Source of the DNA: Calliopsis andreniformis
Lineage: Eukaryota > Arthropoda > Insecta > Hymenoptera > Andrenidae
Length of the DNA: 64,000 nucleotides
Reading direction: 5' to 3'
Assembly (NCBI RefSeq): GCF_051401765.1
Contig: NW_027480547.1
Coordinates: 496,001 to 560,000 of the forward strand
A program made the position numbers and the translations under genes. The notes under the pieces were generated by a model that saw nothing but the letters and a program-made list of their open reading frames with translations, did not search any database and was not told where the DNA came from. Shown piece after piece: positions 13,834-25,994 of this stretch; the stretch's first letter is position 1, and every line of letters begins with the position of its first letter.

Positions 13834-14036
13834 GGGGTCTGAGTGTTGAGCGTTGAGTGATGAGAATTGATGTTAGTGGATTGAGATTTGAAGATTGAAG
13901 GTTGGGGATTGAGTGTTGAAAACTGTGAATTGGGTATATTCTATTGAGGATTGAGGACTGACAATTGATTGTTGAGGACTGAGGGCTGAAGATTGAGGAT
14001 TAAGGATTGAGGATTCAGGATTGAGGTTTGAGGACT
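13834..14036 (+). repeat. Reference core block, type A2 (203 bp)
   Basis: This has the same 29-heptamer frame as A1, but h1 is ggggtct or ggggact, h3 is gagcgtt, h10-h12 read near gaagatt ggggatt gagtgtt, h15 is gggtata and h18 is gaggact. Type A2 usually follows an A1 core by 600-900 bp, giving an A1-A2 alternation. I assign 28 copies, starting at 1062, 3047, 5092, 6721, 12352, 13834, 15449, 17539, 18266, 20545, 22174, 24126, 25755, 26482, 28845, 31894, 36819, 38470, 39260, 40749, 41490, 42979, 44559, 45300, 46789, 47460, 57919 and 61710. The copy at 31894 lost one base (gcaatt at 32020-32025). The copy at 61710 ends early at 61898, without the final gaggttt unit and its partner. Confidence 0.88.
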
Positions 14037-14211
14037 GAGGATTGAGGATTGAGGATTGAGGATTGAGTATTGAGGATTGAAGATTGAGGATTGGGTATTG
14101 AGGATTGAACATTCAGCATTGAGGATTGAGGATAGAGGATTGAAGATTGAGGATTGATGATTGAATATTGATGATCGAAGATTGAGGATTGAGGATTGAG
14201 GGTTGTGGATT

Positions 14212-14217
14212 GCGGAC
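14212..14217 (+). repeat. Six-base phase marker gcggac/gaggac (reference copy; about 55 in the window)
   Basis: A 6-base unit replaces a heptamer in a conserved setting: gggttgtggatt, then gcggac, then gaggact gagggtt gagtatt gatgctt. It usually lies 150-185 bp after an A2 core. A sister form, gaggac followed by gaagact gagggtt gggtatt aatgctt, follows A1 or C cores. Copies with gcggac include 1440, 2132, 2817, 3427, 5470, 7071, 8043, 12737, 14212, 15799, 17889, 18644, 20923, 24504, 26105, 26860, 29224, 32271, 37197, 39645, 41875, 43357, 45685, 47167, 47839, 48565, 54717, 58298 and 61990. Copies with gaggac include 6407, 11164, 12038, 13520, 15135, 16312, 17225, 20231, 21860, 23812, 25441, 28223, 31286, 36505, 38939, 40428, 41169, 42658, 44238, 44979, 46468, 51124, 53843, 57297, 61088 and 63934. 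Confidence 0.87.
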
Positions 14218-14243
14218 GAGGACTGAGGGTTGAGTATTGATGC

Positions 14244-16333
14244 TTGAGGTCAGAGCGTTGAGGATTGAGGATTGAGAATTGAGGATTGAGGATTGAGGAT
14301 TGAGGATTGAAGATTGAGTATTGAGGATTGATGATTGAGGATTGAAGATTGAGGACTGAAGATTGAGGATTGGGGATTGAGGATTGAGGATTGAGGATAG
14401 AGGATTGAAGATTGAGGATTGGTGATTGAGGATTGACGTCTGAGGATTGAGTATTGAGGATTGAGGATTGAAGATTGAGTATTGTGGATTGTTGATTGAG
14501 TATTGTGAATTGAAGATTGAGGATTGGGGATTGAGGATTGAGGATTAAGGATTGAAGATTGAGGGTTGAGGACTGAAGATTGAGGATTGGGAATTGAGGA
14601 TTGACGATTGAGGATTGAGTATTGAGGATTGAGAATTGAGGATTGAGGATTGAAGATTGAGTATTGAGGATTGAAGATTGAGGATTTAGGATTGAGGATT
14701 GAAGATTGAGGACTGAGTGTTGAGGGTTGAGTGATGAGAATTGATGTTTGTGGATTGAGATTTGAAGATTGAAGAATGGGGATTGAGTATTGAAAGCTGT
14801 GAATTGAGGATATTCTATAGAGGATTGAGGATTGACAATTGATTGTTGAGGACTGAGGGATGAAGATTGAGGATTCAGGACTGAGGATTCAGGATTGAGG
14901 TTTGAGGACTGAGGATTGAAGATTGAGGATTGAGGATTGAGGTTTGAGGATTGAGGATTGAGGATTGGGGATTTAGGATTGAGGATTGAGGATAGAGGAC
15001 TGAAGATTGAGGACTGGGGATTGAGCATTTACGACTGAGGATTGAGGATTGAGGATTGAGGATTGAGGATTGAGGATTGAGGATTGAGGATTGAGTATTA
15101 GCGATTGAAGATTGAGTATTGAGGATTGATGATTGAGGACGAAGACTGAGGGTTGGGTATTAATGCTTCAGGTCTGAGGATTGAGGATTGCGAATAGAGG
15201 ATTGAGGATTGAGGATTGAAGATTGAGGGTTTGGTATTGAGGATTGAAGAATGAGGACTGAGGAGTGAGGATTGAGGATTGAGGATTGAAGATTGAGTAT
15301 TCAGGATTGGAGATTGACGATTGAGGATTGAGGATTGAGGATTGAGGATTGAGGATTGAGGATTGAGGATTGAAGATTGAGTATTGAGGATTGAAGATTG
15401 TGGATTGAGGATTGAGGATTGAGGATTGGGGATTGAAGATTGAGGATTGGGGACTGAGTGTTGAGCGTTGAGTGATGAGAATTGATGTTTGTGGATTGAG
15501 ATTTGAAGATTGAAGATTGGGGATTGAGTGTTGAAAACTGTGAATTGGGTATATTCTATTGAGGATTGAGGACTGACAATTGATTGTTGAGGACTGAGGG
15601 CTGAAGATTGAGGATTCAGGATTGAGAATTCAGGATTGAAGTTTGAGGACTGAGGATTGAGGATTGAGGATTGCGGATTGAGTATTGAGGATTGAACATT
15701 CAGGATTGAGGATTGAGGATAGAGGATTGAAGATTGAGGATTGATGATTGAATATTGATGATCGAAGATTGAGGATTGAGGATTGAGGTTTGTGGATTGC
15801 GGACGGGGACTGAGGGTTGAGTATTGATGCTTGAGGTCTGAGCGTTGAGGATTGAGGATTTAGAATTGAGGATTGAGGATTGAGGATTGAAGATTGAGGA
15901 CTGGGTGTTGAGGATTGAAGAATGAGGATTGAGGATTGAGGATTGAAGATTGAGGGTTGAGGATTGAGTATTGAGGATTGAAGATTGAGGAGTGAAGATT
16001 GAGGATTGAGGATTGAAGATGGAGTATTCAGGATTGGAGATTGACGATTGAGGATTGAGGATTGAGGATTGAGGATTGAGGATTGAGGATTGAGGATTGA
16101 AGATTGAGTATTGAGGATTGAAGATTGTGGATTGAGGATTGAGGATTGAGGATTGGGGATTGAAGATTGAGGATTGAGGATTGGGTATTGAGGTTTGGGG
16201 ATTGAGGATTGAGGATTGAGGATTGAGTATTGGGGACTGAGGATTGAAGGTTGAATATTGATAATTGAAGATTGAGTATTGAGGATTGAGGGTTGTAGAT
16301 TGAGGACGAGGACTGAGGGTTGGGTATTAATGC
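14244..16333. repeat. 2,090-bp tandem duplication, copy 1
   Basis: This holds cores 14708-14910 (A1) and 15449-15651 (A2). The same order and variants follow 2,090 bp later. The left junction lies within the shared string near gatgcttgaggtcagag. The right end (about 16175-16333) is a spacer stretch also found near 13395-13560, so copy 1 ends in a segment that copy 2 lacks. The length equals 299 heptamers minus 3, matching three 6-base markers inside (15135, 15799, 16312). The core at 13834-14036 (A2) lies just upstream. Confidence 0.85.
14708..14910 (+). repeat. Reference core block, type A1 (29 divergent heptamers, 203 bp)
   Basis: This is the clearest standard core. It is 29 heptamers in perfect 7-base register. 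Diagnostic units are h1-h2 gaggact gagtgtt, h6 gatgttt, h8 gagattt, h14 gtgaatt, h15-h16 gaggata then ttctatt (ttctata in this copy), h19-h20 gacaatt gattgtt, and h25-h29 with caggatt/caggact units and gaggttt. The same ordered string recurs across the window, so it is inherited as a block. I assign 29 copies to A1, starting at 383, 3894, 4594, 5987, 7448, 8497, 9079, 10730, 11681, 14708, 16798, 19559, 21440, 23140, 25021, 27677, 29685, 32725, 33425, 34007, 34819, 36071, 37357, 49523, 52242, 55675, 58759, 60052 and 62451. Copies at 19559, 23140, 27677 and 34819 are 210 bp (one extra heptamer, ggggact). Copies at 4594, 8497, 33425 and 37357 are 204 bp. Confidence 0.9.
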
Positions 16334-18260
16334 TTGAGGTCAGAGCGTTGAGGATTGAGGATTGAGAATTGAGGATTGAGGATTGAGGATTGAGGATTGA
16401 AGATTGAGTATTGAGGATTGATGATTGAGGATTGAAGATTGAGGACTGAAGATTGAGGATTGGGGATTGAGGATTGAGGATTGAGGATAGAGGATTGAAG
16501 ATTGAGGATTGGTGATTGAGGATTGACGTCTGAGGATTGAGTATTGAGGATTGAGGATTGAAGATTGAGTATTGTGGATTGTTGATTGAGTATTGTGAAT
16601 TGAAGATTGAGGATTGGGGATTGAGGATTGAGGATTAAGGATTGAAGATTGAGGGTTGAGGACTGAAGATTGAGGATTGGGAATTGAGGATTGACGATTG
16701 AGGATTGAGTATTGAGGATTGAGAATTGAGGATTGAGGATTGAAGATTGAGTATTGAGGATTGAAGATTGAGGATTTAGGATTGAGGATTGAAGATTGAG
16801 GACTGAGTGTTGAGGGTTGAGTGATGAGAATTGATGTTTGTGGATTGAGATTTGAAGATTGAAGAATGGGGATTGAGTATTGAAAGCTGTGAATTGAGGA
16901 TATTCTATAGAGGATTGAGGATTGACAATTGATTGTTGAGGACTGAGGGATGAAGATTGAGGATTCAGGACTGAGGATTCAGGATTGAGGTTTGAGGACT
17001 GAGGATTGAAGATTGAGGATTGAGGATTGAGGTTTGAGGATTGAGGATTGAGGATTGGGGATTTAGGATTGAGGATTGAGGATAGAGGACTGAAGATTGA
17101 GGACTGGGGATTGAGCATTTACGACTGAGGATTGAGGATTGAGGATTGAGGATTGAGGATTGAGGATTGAGGATTGAGGATTGAGTATTAGCGATTGAAG
17201 ATTGAGTATTGAGGATTGATGATTGAGGACGAAGACTGAGGGTTGGGTATTAATGCTTCAGGTCTGAGGATTGAGGATTGCGAATAGAGGATTGAGGATT
17301 GAGGATTGAAGATTGAGGGTTTGGTATTGAGGATTGAAGAATGAGGACTGAGGAGTGAGGATTGAGGATTGAGGATTGAAGATTGAGTATTCAGGATTGG
17401 AGATTGACGATTGAGGATTGAGGATTGAGGATTGAGGATTGAGGATTGAGGATTGAGGATTGAAGATTGAGTATTGAGGATTGAAGATTGTGGATTGAGG
17501 ATTGAGGATTGAGGATTGGGGATTGAAGATTGAGGATTGGGGACTGAGTGTTGAGCGTTGAGTGATGAGAATTGATGTTTGTGGATTGAGATTTGAAGAT
17601 TGAAGATTGGGGATTGAGTGTTGAAAACTGTGAATTGGGTATATTCTATTGAGGATTGAGGACTGACAATTGATTGTTGAGGACTGAGGGCTGAAGATTG
17701 AGGATTCAGGATTGAGAATTCAGGATTGAAGTTTGAGGACTGAGGATTGAGGATTGAGGATTGCGGATTGAGTATTGAGGATTGAACATTCAGGATTGAG
17801 GATTGAGGATAGAGGATTGAAGATTGAGGATTGATGATTGAATATTGATGATCGAAGATTGAGGATTGAGGATTGAGGTTTGTGGATTGCGGACGGGGAC
17901 TGAGGGTTGAGTATTGATGCTTGAGGTCTGAGCGTTGAGGATTGAGGATTTAGAATTGAGGATTGAGGATTGAGGATTGAAGATTGAGGACTGGGTGTTG
18001 AGGATTGAAGAATGAGGATTGAGGATTGAGGATTGAAGATTGAGGGTTGAGGATTGAGTATTGAGGATTGAAGATTGAGGAGTGAAGATTGAGGATTGAG
18101 GATTGAAGATGGAGTATTCAGGATTGGAGATTGACGATTGAGGATTGAGGATTGAGGATTGAGGATTGAGGATTGAGGATTGAGGATTGAAGATTGAGTA
18201 TTGAGGATTGAAGATTGTGGATTGAGGATTGAGGATTGAGGATTGGGGATTGAAGATTGA
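16334..18260. repeat. 2,090-bp tandem duplication, copy 2 (shorter at its right end)
   Basis: Cores lie at 16798-17000 (A1) and 17539-17741 (A2), each exactly 2,090 bp after its copy-1 partner. The left flank reads gggtattaatgcttgagg, as near 13540, whereas copy 1 is preceded by gagtattgatgcttgagg. Copy 2 is therefore joined to a different upstream spacer. After about 18,255 it continues into an A2 core (18266-18468), where copy 1 instead goes into the 16175-16333 spacer. The pattern fits an unequal exchange at similar but non-identical spacers. Confidence 0.84.
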
Positions 18261-18832
18261 GGATTGGGGACTGAGTGTTGAGCGTTGAGTGATGAGAGTT
18301 GATGTTTGTGGATTGAGATTTGAAGATTGAAGATTGGGGATTGAGTGTTGAAAACTGTGAATTGGGTATATTCTATTGAGGATTGAGGACTGACAATTGA
18401 TTGTTGAGGACTGAGGGCTGAAGATTGAGGATTCAGGATTGAGAATTCAGGATTGAAGTTTGAGGACTGAGGATTGAGGATTGAGGATTGAGGATTGAGT
18501 ATTGAGGATTGAAGATTGAGGATTGGGTATTGAGGATTGAACACTCAGGATTGAGGATTGAGGATAGAGGATTGAAGAGTGAGGATTGATGATTGAATAT
18601 TGACGATCGAACATTGAGGATTGAGGATTGAGGGTTGTGGATTGCGGACGAGGATTGATGATTGAGGATTGAAGATTGAGGATTGAAGATTGAGGATTGG
18701 GGATTGAGGACTGAGGATTGAGGATAGAGAATTGAAGATTGAGGATTGGGATTGAGCATTGACGACTGAGGATTGAGGATTGAGGATTGAGGATTGAGGA
18801 TTGAGTTTTGAGGATTGAGGATTGAGGATTGA

Positions 18833-21800
18833 AGATTGAGTATTGAGGATTGATGATTGAGGATTGAAGATTGAGGATTGAAGATTGAGGATTGGGGATT
18901 GAGGATTGAGGATTGAGGATAGAGGATTGAAGATTGAGGATTGGGTATTGCGGATTGAACATTGAGGATTGTGGATTGAGGGCTGAGGATTGAGGTTCGA
19001 GGATCGAGGATTGAGGATTGAGGATTGAGGATTGAAGATTGAGGTTTGGGGACTGAGTATTGAAGATTGAGGATTGAGGATTGAGGATTGAGAATTGAGG
19101 ATTGAGGATTGAGGATTGAGGATTGAAGATTGAAGATTCAGTATTGAGGATTGAAGATTGAGAATTGAGGATTGAGGATTGAACATAAAGGACTGAGTGT
19201 TGAGGGATGATTGATGAGAATTGATGTTGGTGGATAGAGATTTGAAGATTGCAGATTGAGTATTGAGTATTGAAATCTGTGAATTGGTGATATTGTATTG
19301 AGAATTGAGGATTGACAACTGATTGTTGAGGACTGAGGGCTGAAGATTGAGGATTCAGGGTTGAGGATTCAGGATTGAGGTCTGAGGATTGAGGATTGTG
19401 GATTGAAAATTGAGTATTGAGGATTGAAGATTGAGGATTGGGGATTGAGGATTGAGGATTGAGGATTGAGTGTTGAGGATTGAGAATTGTGGAATGAGGA
19501 TTGAAGATTGAGTATTGAGGATTCATGATTGCGGATTGAGGATTGAGGATTGAAGGTTGAGGACTGAGTTTTGAGGGTTGAGTGATGAGAATTGATGTTT
19601 GTGGATTGAGATTTGAAGATTGAAGAATGGGGATTGAGTATTGAAAACTGTGAATTGAGGATATTCTATTGAGGATTGAGGATTGACAGTTGATTGTTGA
19701 GGACTGAGGACGGGGGACTGAAGTTTGCGGATTCAGGATTGAGGATTCGGGATTGAGGTTCCAGGACTGAGGATTGAGGGTTGAGGATTGAGGATTGAGG
19801 ATTGAGGATTGAAGATTGAGGATTGAGGATTGAAGATTGAGTATTGAGGACTGAGTGTTGAGGGTTGAGTGATGAGAATTGATGTTGGTGGATAGAGATT
19901 TGAAGATTGCAGATTGAGTATTGAGTATTGAAATCTGTGAATTGGTGGTATACTATTGAGGATTGAGGATTGACAACTGATTGTTGAGGACTGAGGGCTG
20001 AAGATTGAGGATTCAGGGTTGAGGATTCAGGATTGAGGTTTGGGGACTGAGGATTGAGGATTGAGGATTTAGGATTGAGGATTGTGGATTGAGGATTGAG
20101 GATTGAGGATTGGGTATTGAGGTTTGGGGATTGAGGATTGAGGATTGAGGATTGAGTATTGGGGACTGAGGATTGAAGGTTGAATATTGATAATTGAAGA
20201 TTGAGTATTGAGGATTGAGGGTTGTAGATTGAGGACGAGGACTGAGGGTTGGGTATTAATGCTTGAGGTCTGAGGATTGAGGATTGCGAATTGAGGATTG
20301 AGGATTGAAGATTGAAGATTGAGAGTTTGGCATTGAGGATTGAAGAATGAGGACTGAGGAGTGAGGATTGAGGATTGAGGATTGACGACTGAGTATTCAG
20401 GATTGGAGATTGACGATTGAGGATTGAGGATTGAGGATTGAGGATTGAGGATTGAGGATTGAGGATTGAGGATTGAGTATTGAGGATTGAAGATTGAGGA
20501 TTGAGTATTGAGAATTGAGGATTGGGGATTGAAGATTCAGGATTGGGGTCCGAGTGTTGAGCGTTGAGTGATGAGAATTGATGTTAGTGGATTGAGATTT
20601 GAAGATTGAAGGTTGGGGATTGAGTGTTGAAAACTGTGAATTGGGTATATTCTATTGAGGATTGAGGACTGACAATTGATTGTTGAGGACTGAGGGCTGA
20701 AGATTGAGGATTAAGGATTGAGGATTCAGGATTGAGGTTTGAGGACTGAGGATTGAGGATTGAGGATTGAGGATTGAGTATTGAGGATTGAAGATTGAGG
20801 ATTGGGTATTGAGGATTGAACATTCAGCATTGAGGATTGAGGATAGAGGATTGAAGATTGAGGATTGATGATTGAATATTGATGATCGAAGATTGAGGAT
20901 TGAGGATTGAGTGTTGTGGATTGCGGACGAGGACTGAGGGTTGAGTATTGATGCTTGAGGTCAGAGCGTTGAGGATTGAGGATTGAGAATTGAGGATTGA
21001 GGATTGAGGATTGAGGATTGAAGATTGAGTATTGAGGATTGATGATTGAGGATTGAAGATTGAGGACTGAAGATTGAGGATTGGGGATTGAGGATTGAGG
21101 ATTGAGGATAGAGGATTGAAGATTGAGGATTGGTGATTGAGGATTGACGTCTGAGGATTGAGTATTGAGGATTGAGGATTGAGGATTGAGGATTGAGGAT
21201 TGAAGATTGAGTATTGTGGATTGATGATTGAGTATTGTGAATTGAAGATTGAGGATTGGGGATTGAGGATTGAGGATTAAGGATTGAAGATTGAGGGTTG
21301 AGGACTGAAGATTGAGGATTGGGAATTGAGGATTGACGATTGAGGATTGAGCATTGAGGATTGAGAATTGAGGATTGAGGATTGAAGATTGAGTATTGAG
21401 GATTGAAGATTGAGGATTTAGGATTGAGGATTGAAGATTGAGGACTGAGTGTTGAGGGTTGAGTGATGAGAATTGATGTTTGTGGATTGAGATTTGAAGA
21501 TTGAAGAATGGGGATTGAGTATTGAAAGCTGTGAATTGAGGATATTCTATAGAGGATTGAGGATTGACAATTGATTGTTGAGGACTGAGGGATGAAGATT
21601 GAGGATTCAGGACTGAGGATTCAGGATTGAGGTTTGAGGACTGAGGATTGAAGATTGAGGATTGAGGATTGAGGTTTGAGGATTGAGGATTGAGGATTGG
21701 GGATTGAGGATTGAGGATTGAGGATAGAGCATTGAAGATTGAGGATTGGGGATTGAGCATTTACGACTGAGAATTGAGGATTGAGGATTGAGGATTGAGG

Positions 21801-22413
21801 ATTGAGGATTGAGGATTGAGTATTAGCGATTGAAGATTGAGTATTGAGGATTGATGATTGAGGACGAAGACTGAGGGTTGGGTATTAATGCTTCAGGTCT
21901 GAGGATTGAGGATTGCGAATTGAGGATTGAGGATTGAGGATTGAAGATTGAGGGTTTGGTATTGAGGATTGAAGAATGAGGACTGAGGAGTGAGGATTGA
22001 GGATTGAGGATTGAAGATTGAGTATTCAGGATTGGAGATTGACGATTGAGGATTGAGGATTGAGGATTGAGGATTGAGGATTGAGGATTGAGGATTGAAG
22101 ATGGAGTATTGAGGATTGAAGATTGTGGATTGAGCATTGAGGATTGAGGATTGGGGATTGAAGATTGAGGATTGGGGACTGAGTGTTGAGCGTTGAGTGA
22201 TGAGAATTGATGTTTGTGGATTGAGATTTGAAGATTGAAGATTGGGGATTGAGTGTTGAAAACTGTGAATTGGGTATATTCTATTGAGGATTGAGGACTG
22301 ACAATTGATTGTTGAGGACTGAGGGCTGAAGATTGAGGATTCAGGATTGAGAATTCAGGATTGAAGTTTGAGGACTGAGGATTGAGGATTGAGGATTGCG
22401 GATTGAGTATTGA
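18833..22413. repeat. 3,581-bp tandem duplication, copy 1
   Basis: Six cores in order: 19188-19390 (C), 19559-19768 (A1, 210 bp), 19846-20048 (A1/C hybrid), 20545-20747 (A2), 21440-21642 (A1) and 22174-22376 (A2). All six recur at +3,581 bp. The length equals 512 heptamers minus 3, and exactly three 6-base markers lie inside (20231, 20923, 21860). The hybrid at 19846 begins only 77 bp after the preceding core ends, the shortest gap between full cores in this block. The core at 18266-18468 and its spacer lie just before this copy. Confidence 0.88.
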
Positions 22414-25400
22414 GGATTGAGTATTGAGGATTGATGATTGAGGATTGAAGATTGAGGATTGAAGATTGAGGATTGGGGATTGAGGATTGAGGATTGAGGA
22501 TAGAGGATTGAAGATTGAGGATTGGGTATTGCGGATTGAACATTGAGGATTGAGGATTGAGGGCTGAGGATTGAGGTTCGAGGATCGAGGATTGAGGATT
22601 GAGGATTGAGGATTGAAGATTGAGGTTTGGGGACTGAGTATTGAAGATTGAGGATTGAGGATTGAGGATTGAGAATTGAGGATTGAGGATTGAGGATTGA
22701 GGATTGAAGATTGAAGATTCAGTATTGAGGATTGAAGATTGAGAATTGAGGATTGAGGATTGAACATAAAGGACTGAGTGTTGAGGGATGATTGATGAGA
22801 ATTGATGTTGGTGGATAGAGATTTGAAGATTGCAGATTGAGTATTGAGTAATGAAATCTGTGAATTGGTGATATTGTATTGAGAATTGAGGATTGACAAC
22901 TGATTGTTGAGGACTGAGGGCTGAAGATTGAGGATTCAGGGTTGAGGATTCAGGATTGAGGTCTGAGGATTGAGGATTGTGGATTGAAAATTGAGTATTG
23001 AGGATTGAAGATTGAGGATTGGGGATTGAGGATTGAGGATTGAGGATTGAGTGTTGAGGATTGAGAATTGTGGAATGAGGATTGAAGATTGAGTATTGAG
23101 GATTCATGATTGCGGATTGAGGATTGAGGATTGAAGGTTGAGGACTGAGTTTTGAGGGTTGAGTGATGAGAATTGATGTTTGTGGATTGAGATTTGAAGA
23201 TTGAAGAATGGGGATTGAGTATTGAAAACTGTGAATTGAGGATATTCTATTGAGGATTGAGGATTGACAGTTGATTGTTGAGGACTGAGGACGGGGGACT
23301 GAAGTTTGCGGATTCAGGATTGAGGATTCGGGATTGAGGTTCCAGGACTGAGGATTGAGGGTTGAGGATTGAGGATTGAGGATTGAGGATTGAAGATTGA
23401 GGATTGAGGATTGAAGATTGAGTATTGAGGACTGAGTGTTGAGGGTTGAGTGATGAGAATTGATGTTGGTGGATAGAGATTTGAAGATTGCAGATTGAGT
23501 ATTGAGTATTGAAATCTGTGAATTGGTGGTATACTATTGAGGATTGAGGATTGACAACTGATTGTTGAGGACTGAGGGCTGAAGATTGAGGATTCAGGGT
23601 TGAGGATTCAGGATTGAGGTTTGGGGACTGAGGATTGAGGATTGAGGATTTAGGATTGAGGATTGTGGATTGAGGATTGAGGATTGAGGATTGGGTATTG
23701 AGGTTTGGGGATTGAGGATTGAGGATTGAGGATTGAGTATTGGGGACTGAGGATTGAAGGTTGAATATTGATAATTGAAGATTGAGTATTGAGGATTGAG
23801 GGTTGTAGATTGAGGACGAGGACTGAGGGTTGGGTATTAATGCTTGAGGTCTGAGGATTGAGGATTGCGAATTGAGGATTGAGGATTGAGGATTGAAGAT
23901 TGAGAGTTTGGCATTGAGGATTGAAGAATGAGGACTGAGGAGTGAGGATTGAGGATTGAGGATTGACGACTGAGTATTCAGGATTGGAGATTGACGATTG
24001 AGGATTGAGGATTGAGGATTGAGGATTGAGGATTGAGGATTGAGGATTGAGGATTGAGTATTGAGGATTGAAGATTGAGGATTGAGTATTGAGAATTGAG
24101 GATTGGGGATTGAAGATTCAGGATTGGGGTCCGAGTGTTGAGCGTTGAGTGATGAGAATTGATGTTAGTGGATTGAGATTTGAAGATTGAAGGTTGGGGA
24201 TTGAGTGTTGAAAACTGTGAATTGGGTATATTCTATTGAGGATTGAGGACTGACAATTGATTGTTGAGGACTGAGGGCTGAAGATTGAGGATTAAGGATT
24301 GAGGATTCAGGATTGAGGTTTGAGGACTGAGGATTGAGGATTGAGGATTGAGGATTGAGTATTGAGGATTGAAGATTGAGGATTGGGTATTGAGGATTGA
24401 ACATTCAGCATTGAGGATTGAGGATAGAGGATTGAAGATTGAGGATTGATGATTGAATATTGATGATCGAAGATTGAGGATTGAGGATTGAGTGTTGTGG
24501 ATTGCGGACGAGGACTGAGGGTTGAGTATTGATGCTTGAGGTCAGAGCGTTGAGGATTGAGGATTGAGAATTGAGGATTGAGGATTGAGGATTGAGGATT
24601 GAAGATTGAGTATTGAGGATTGATGATTGAGGATTGAAGATTGAGGACTGAAGATTGAGGATTGGGGATTGAGGATTGAGGATTGAGGATAGAGGATTGA
24701 AGATTGAGGATTGGTGATTGAGGATTGACGTCTGAGGATTGAGTATTGAGGCTTGAGGATTGAGGATTGAGGATTGAGGATTGAAGATTGAGTATTGTGG
24801 ATTGATGATTGAGTATTGTGAATTGAAGATTGAGGATTGGGGATTGAGGATTGAGGATTAAGGATTGAAGATTGAGGGTTGAGGACTGAAGATTGAGGAT
24901 TGGGAATTGAGGATTGACGATTGAGGATTGAGTATTGAGGATTGAGAATTGAGGATTGAGGATTGACGATTGAGTATTGAGGATTGAAGATTGAGGATTT
25001 AGGATTGAGGATTGAAGATTGAGGACTGAGTGTTGAGGGTTGAGTGATGAGAATTGATGTTTGTGGATTGAGATTTGAAGATTGAAGAATGGGGATTGAG
25101 TATTGAAAGCTGTGAATTGAGGATATTCTATAGAGGATTGAGGATTGACAATTGATTGTTGAGGACTGAGGGATGAAGATTGAGGATTCAGGACTGGGGA
25201 TTCAGGATTGAGGTTTGAGGACTGAGGATTGAAGATTGAGGATTGAGGATTGAGGTTTGAGGATTGAGGATTGAGGATTGGGGATTGAGGATTGAGGATT
25301 GAGGATAGAGCATTGAAGATTGAGGATTGGGGATTGAGCATTTACGACTGAGAATTGAGGATTGAGGATTGAGGATTGAGGATTGAGGATTGAGGATTGA

Positions 25401-25994
25401 GTATTAGCGATTGAAGATTGAGTATTGAGGATTGATGATTGAGGACGAAGACTGAGGGTTGGGTATTAATGCTTCAGGTCTGAGGATTGAGGATTGCGAA
25501 TTGAGGATTGAGGATTGAGGATTGAAGATTGAGGGTTTGGTATTGAGGATTGAAGAATGAGGACTGAGGAGTGAGGATTGAGGATTGAGGATTGAAGATT
25601 GAGTATTCAGGATTGGAGATTGACGATTGAGGATTGAGGATTGAGGATTGAGGATTGAGGATTGAGGATTGAGGATTGAAGATGGAGTATTGAGGATTGA
25701 AGATTGTGGATTGAGGATTGAGGATTGAGGATTGGGGATTGAAGATTGAGGATTGGGGACTGAGTGTTGAGCGTTGAGTGATGAGAATTGATGTTTGTGG
25801 ATTGAGATTTGAAGATTGAAGATTGGGGATTGAGTGTTGAAAACTGTGAATTGGGTATATTCTATTGAGGATTGAGGACTGACAATTGATTGTTGAGGAC
25901 TGAGGGCTGAAGATTGAGGATTCAGGATTGAGAATTCAGGATTGAAGTTTGAGGACTGAGGATTGAGGATTGAGGATTACGGATTGAGTATTGA
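22414..25994. repeat. 3,581-bp tandem duplication, copy 2
   Basis: Cores lie at 22769-22971 (C), 23140-23349 (A1, 210 bp), 23427-23629 (hybrid), 24126-24328 (A2), 25021-25223 (A1) and 25755-25957 (A2), each 3,581 bp after its partner. The copies are nearly identical by eye, with scattered single-base differences. At the right end copy 2 continues with gaacattcagg, whereas the same place in copy 1 (about 22,413) turns into the start of copy 2. That placement defines the junction. Confidence 0.88.
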
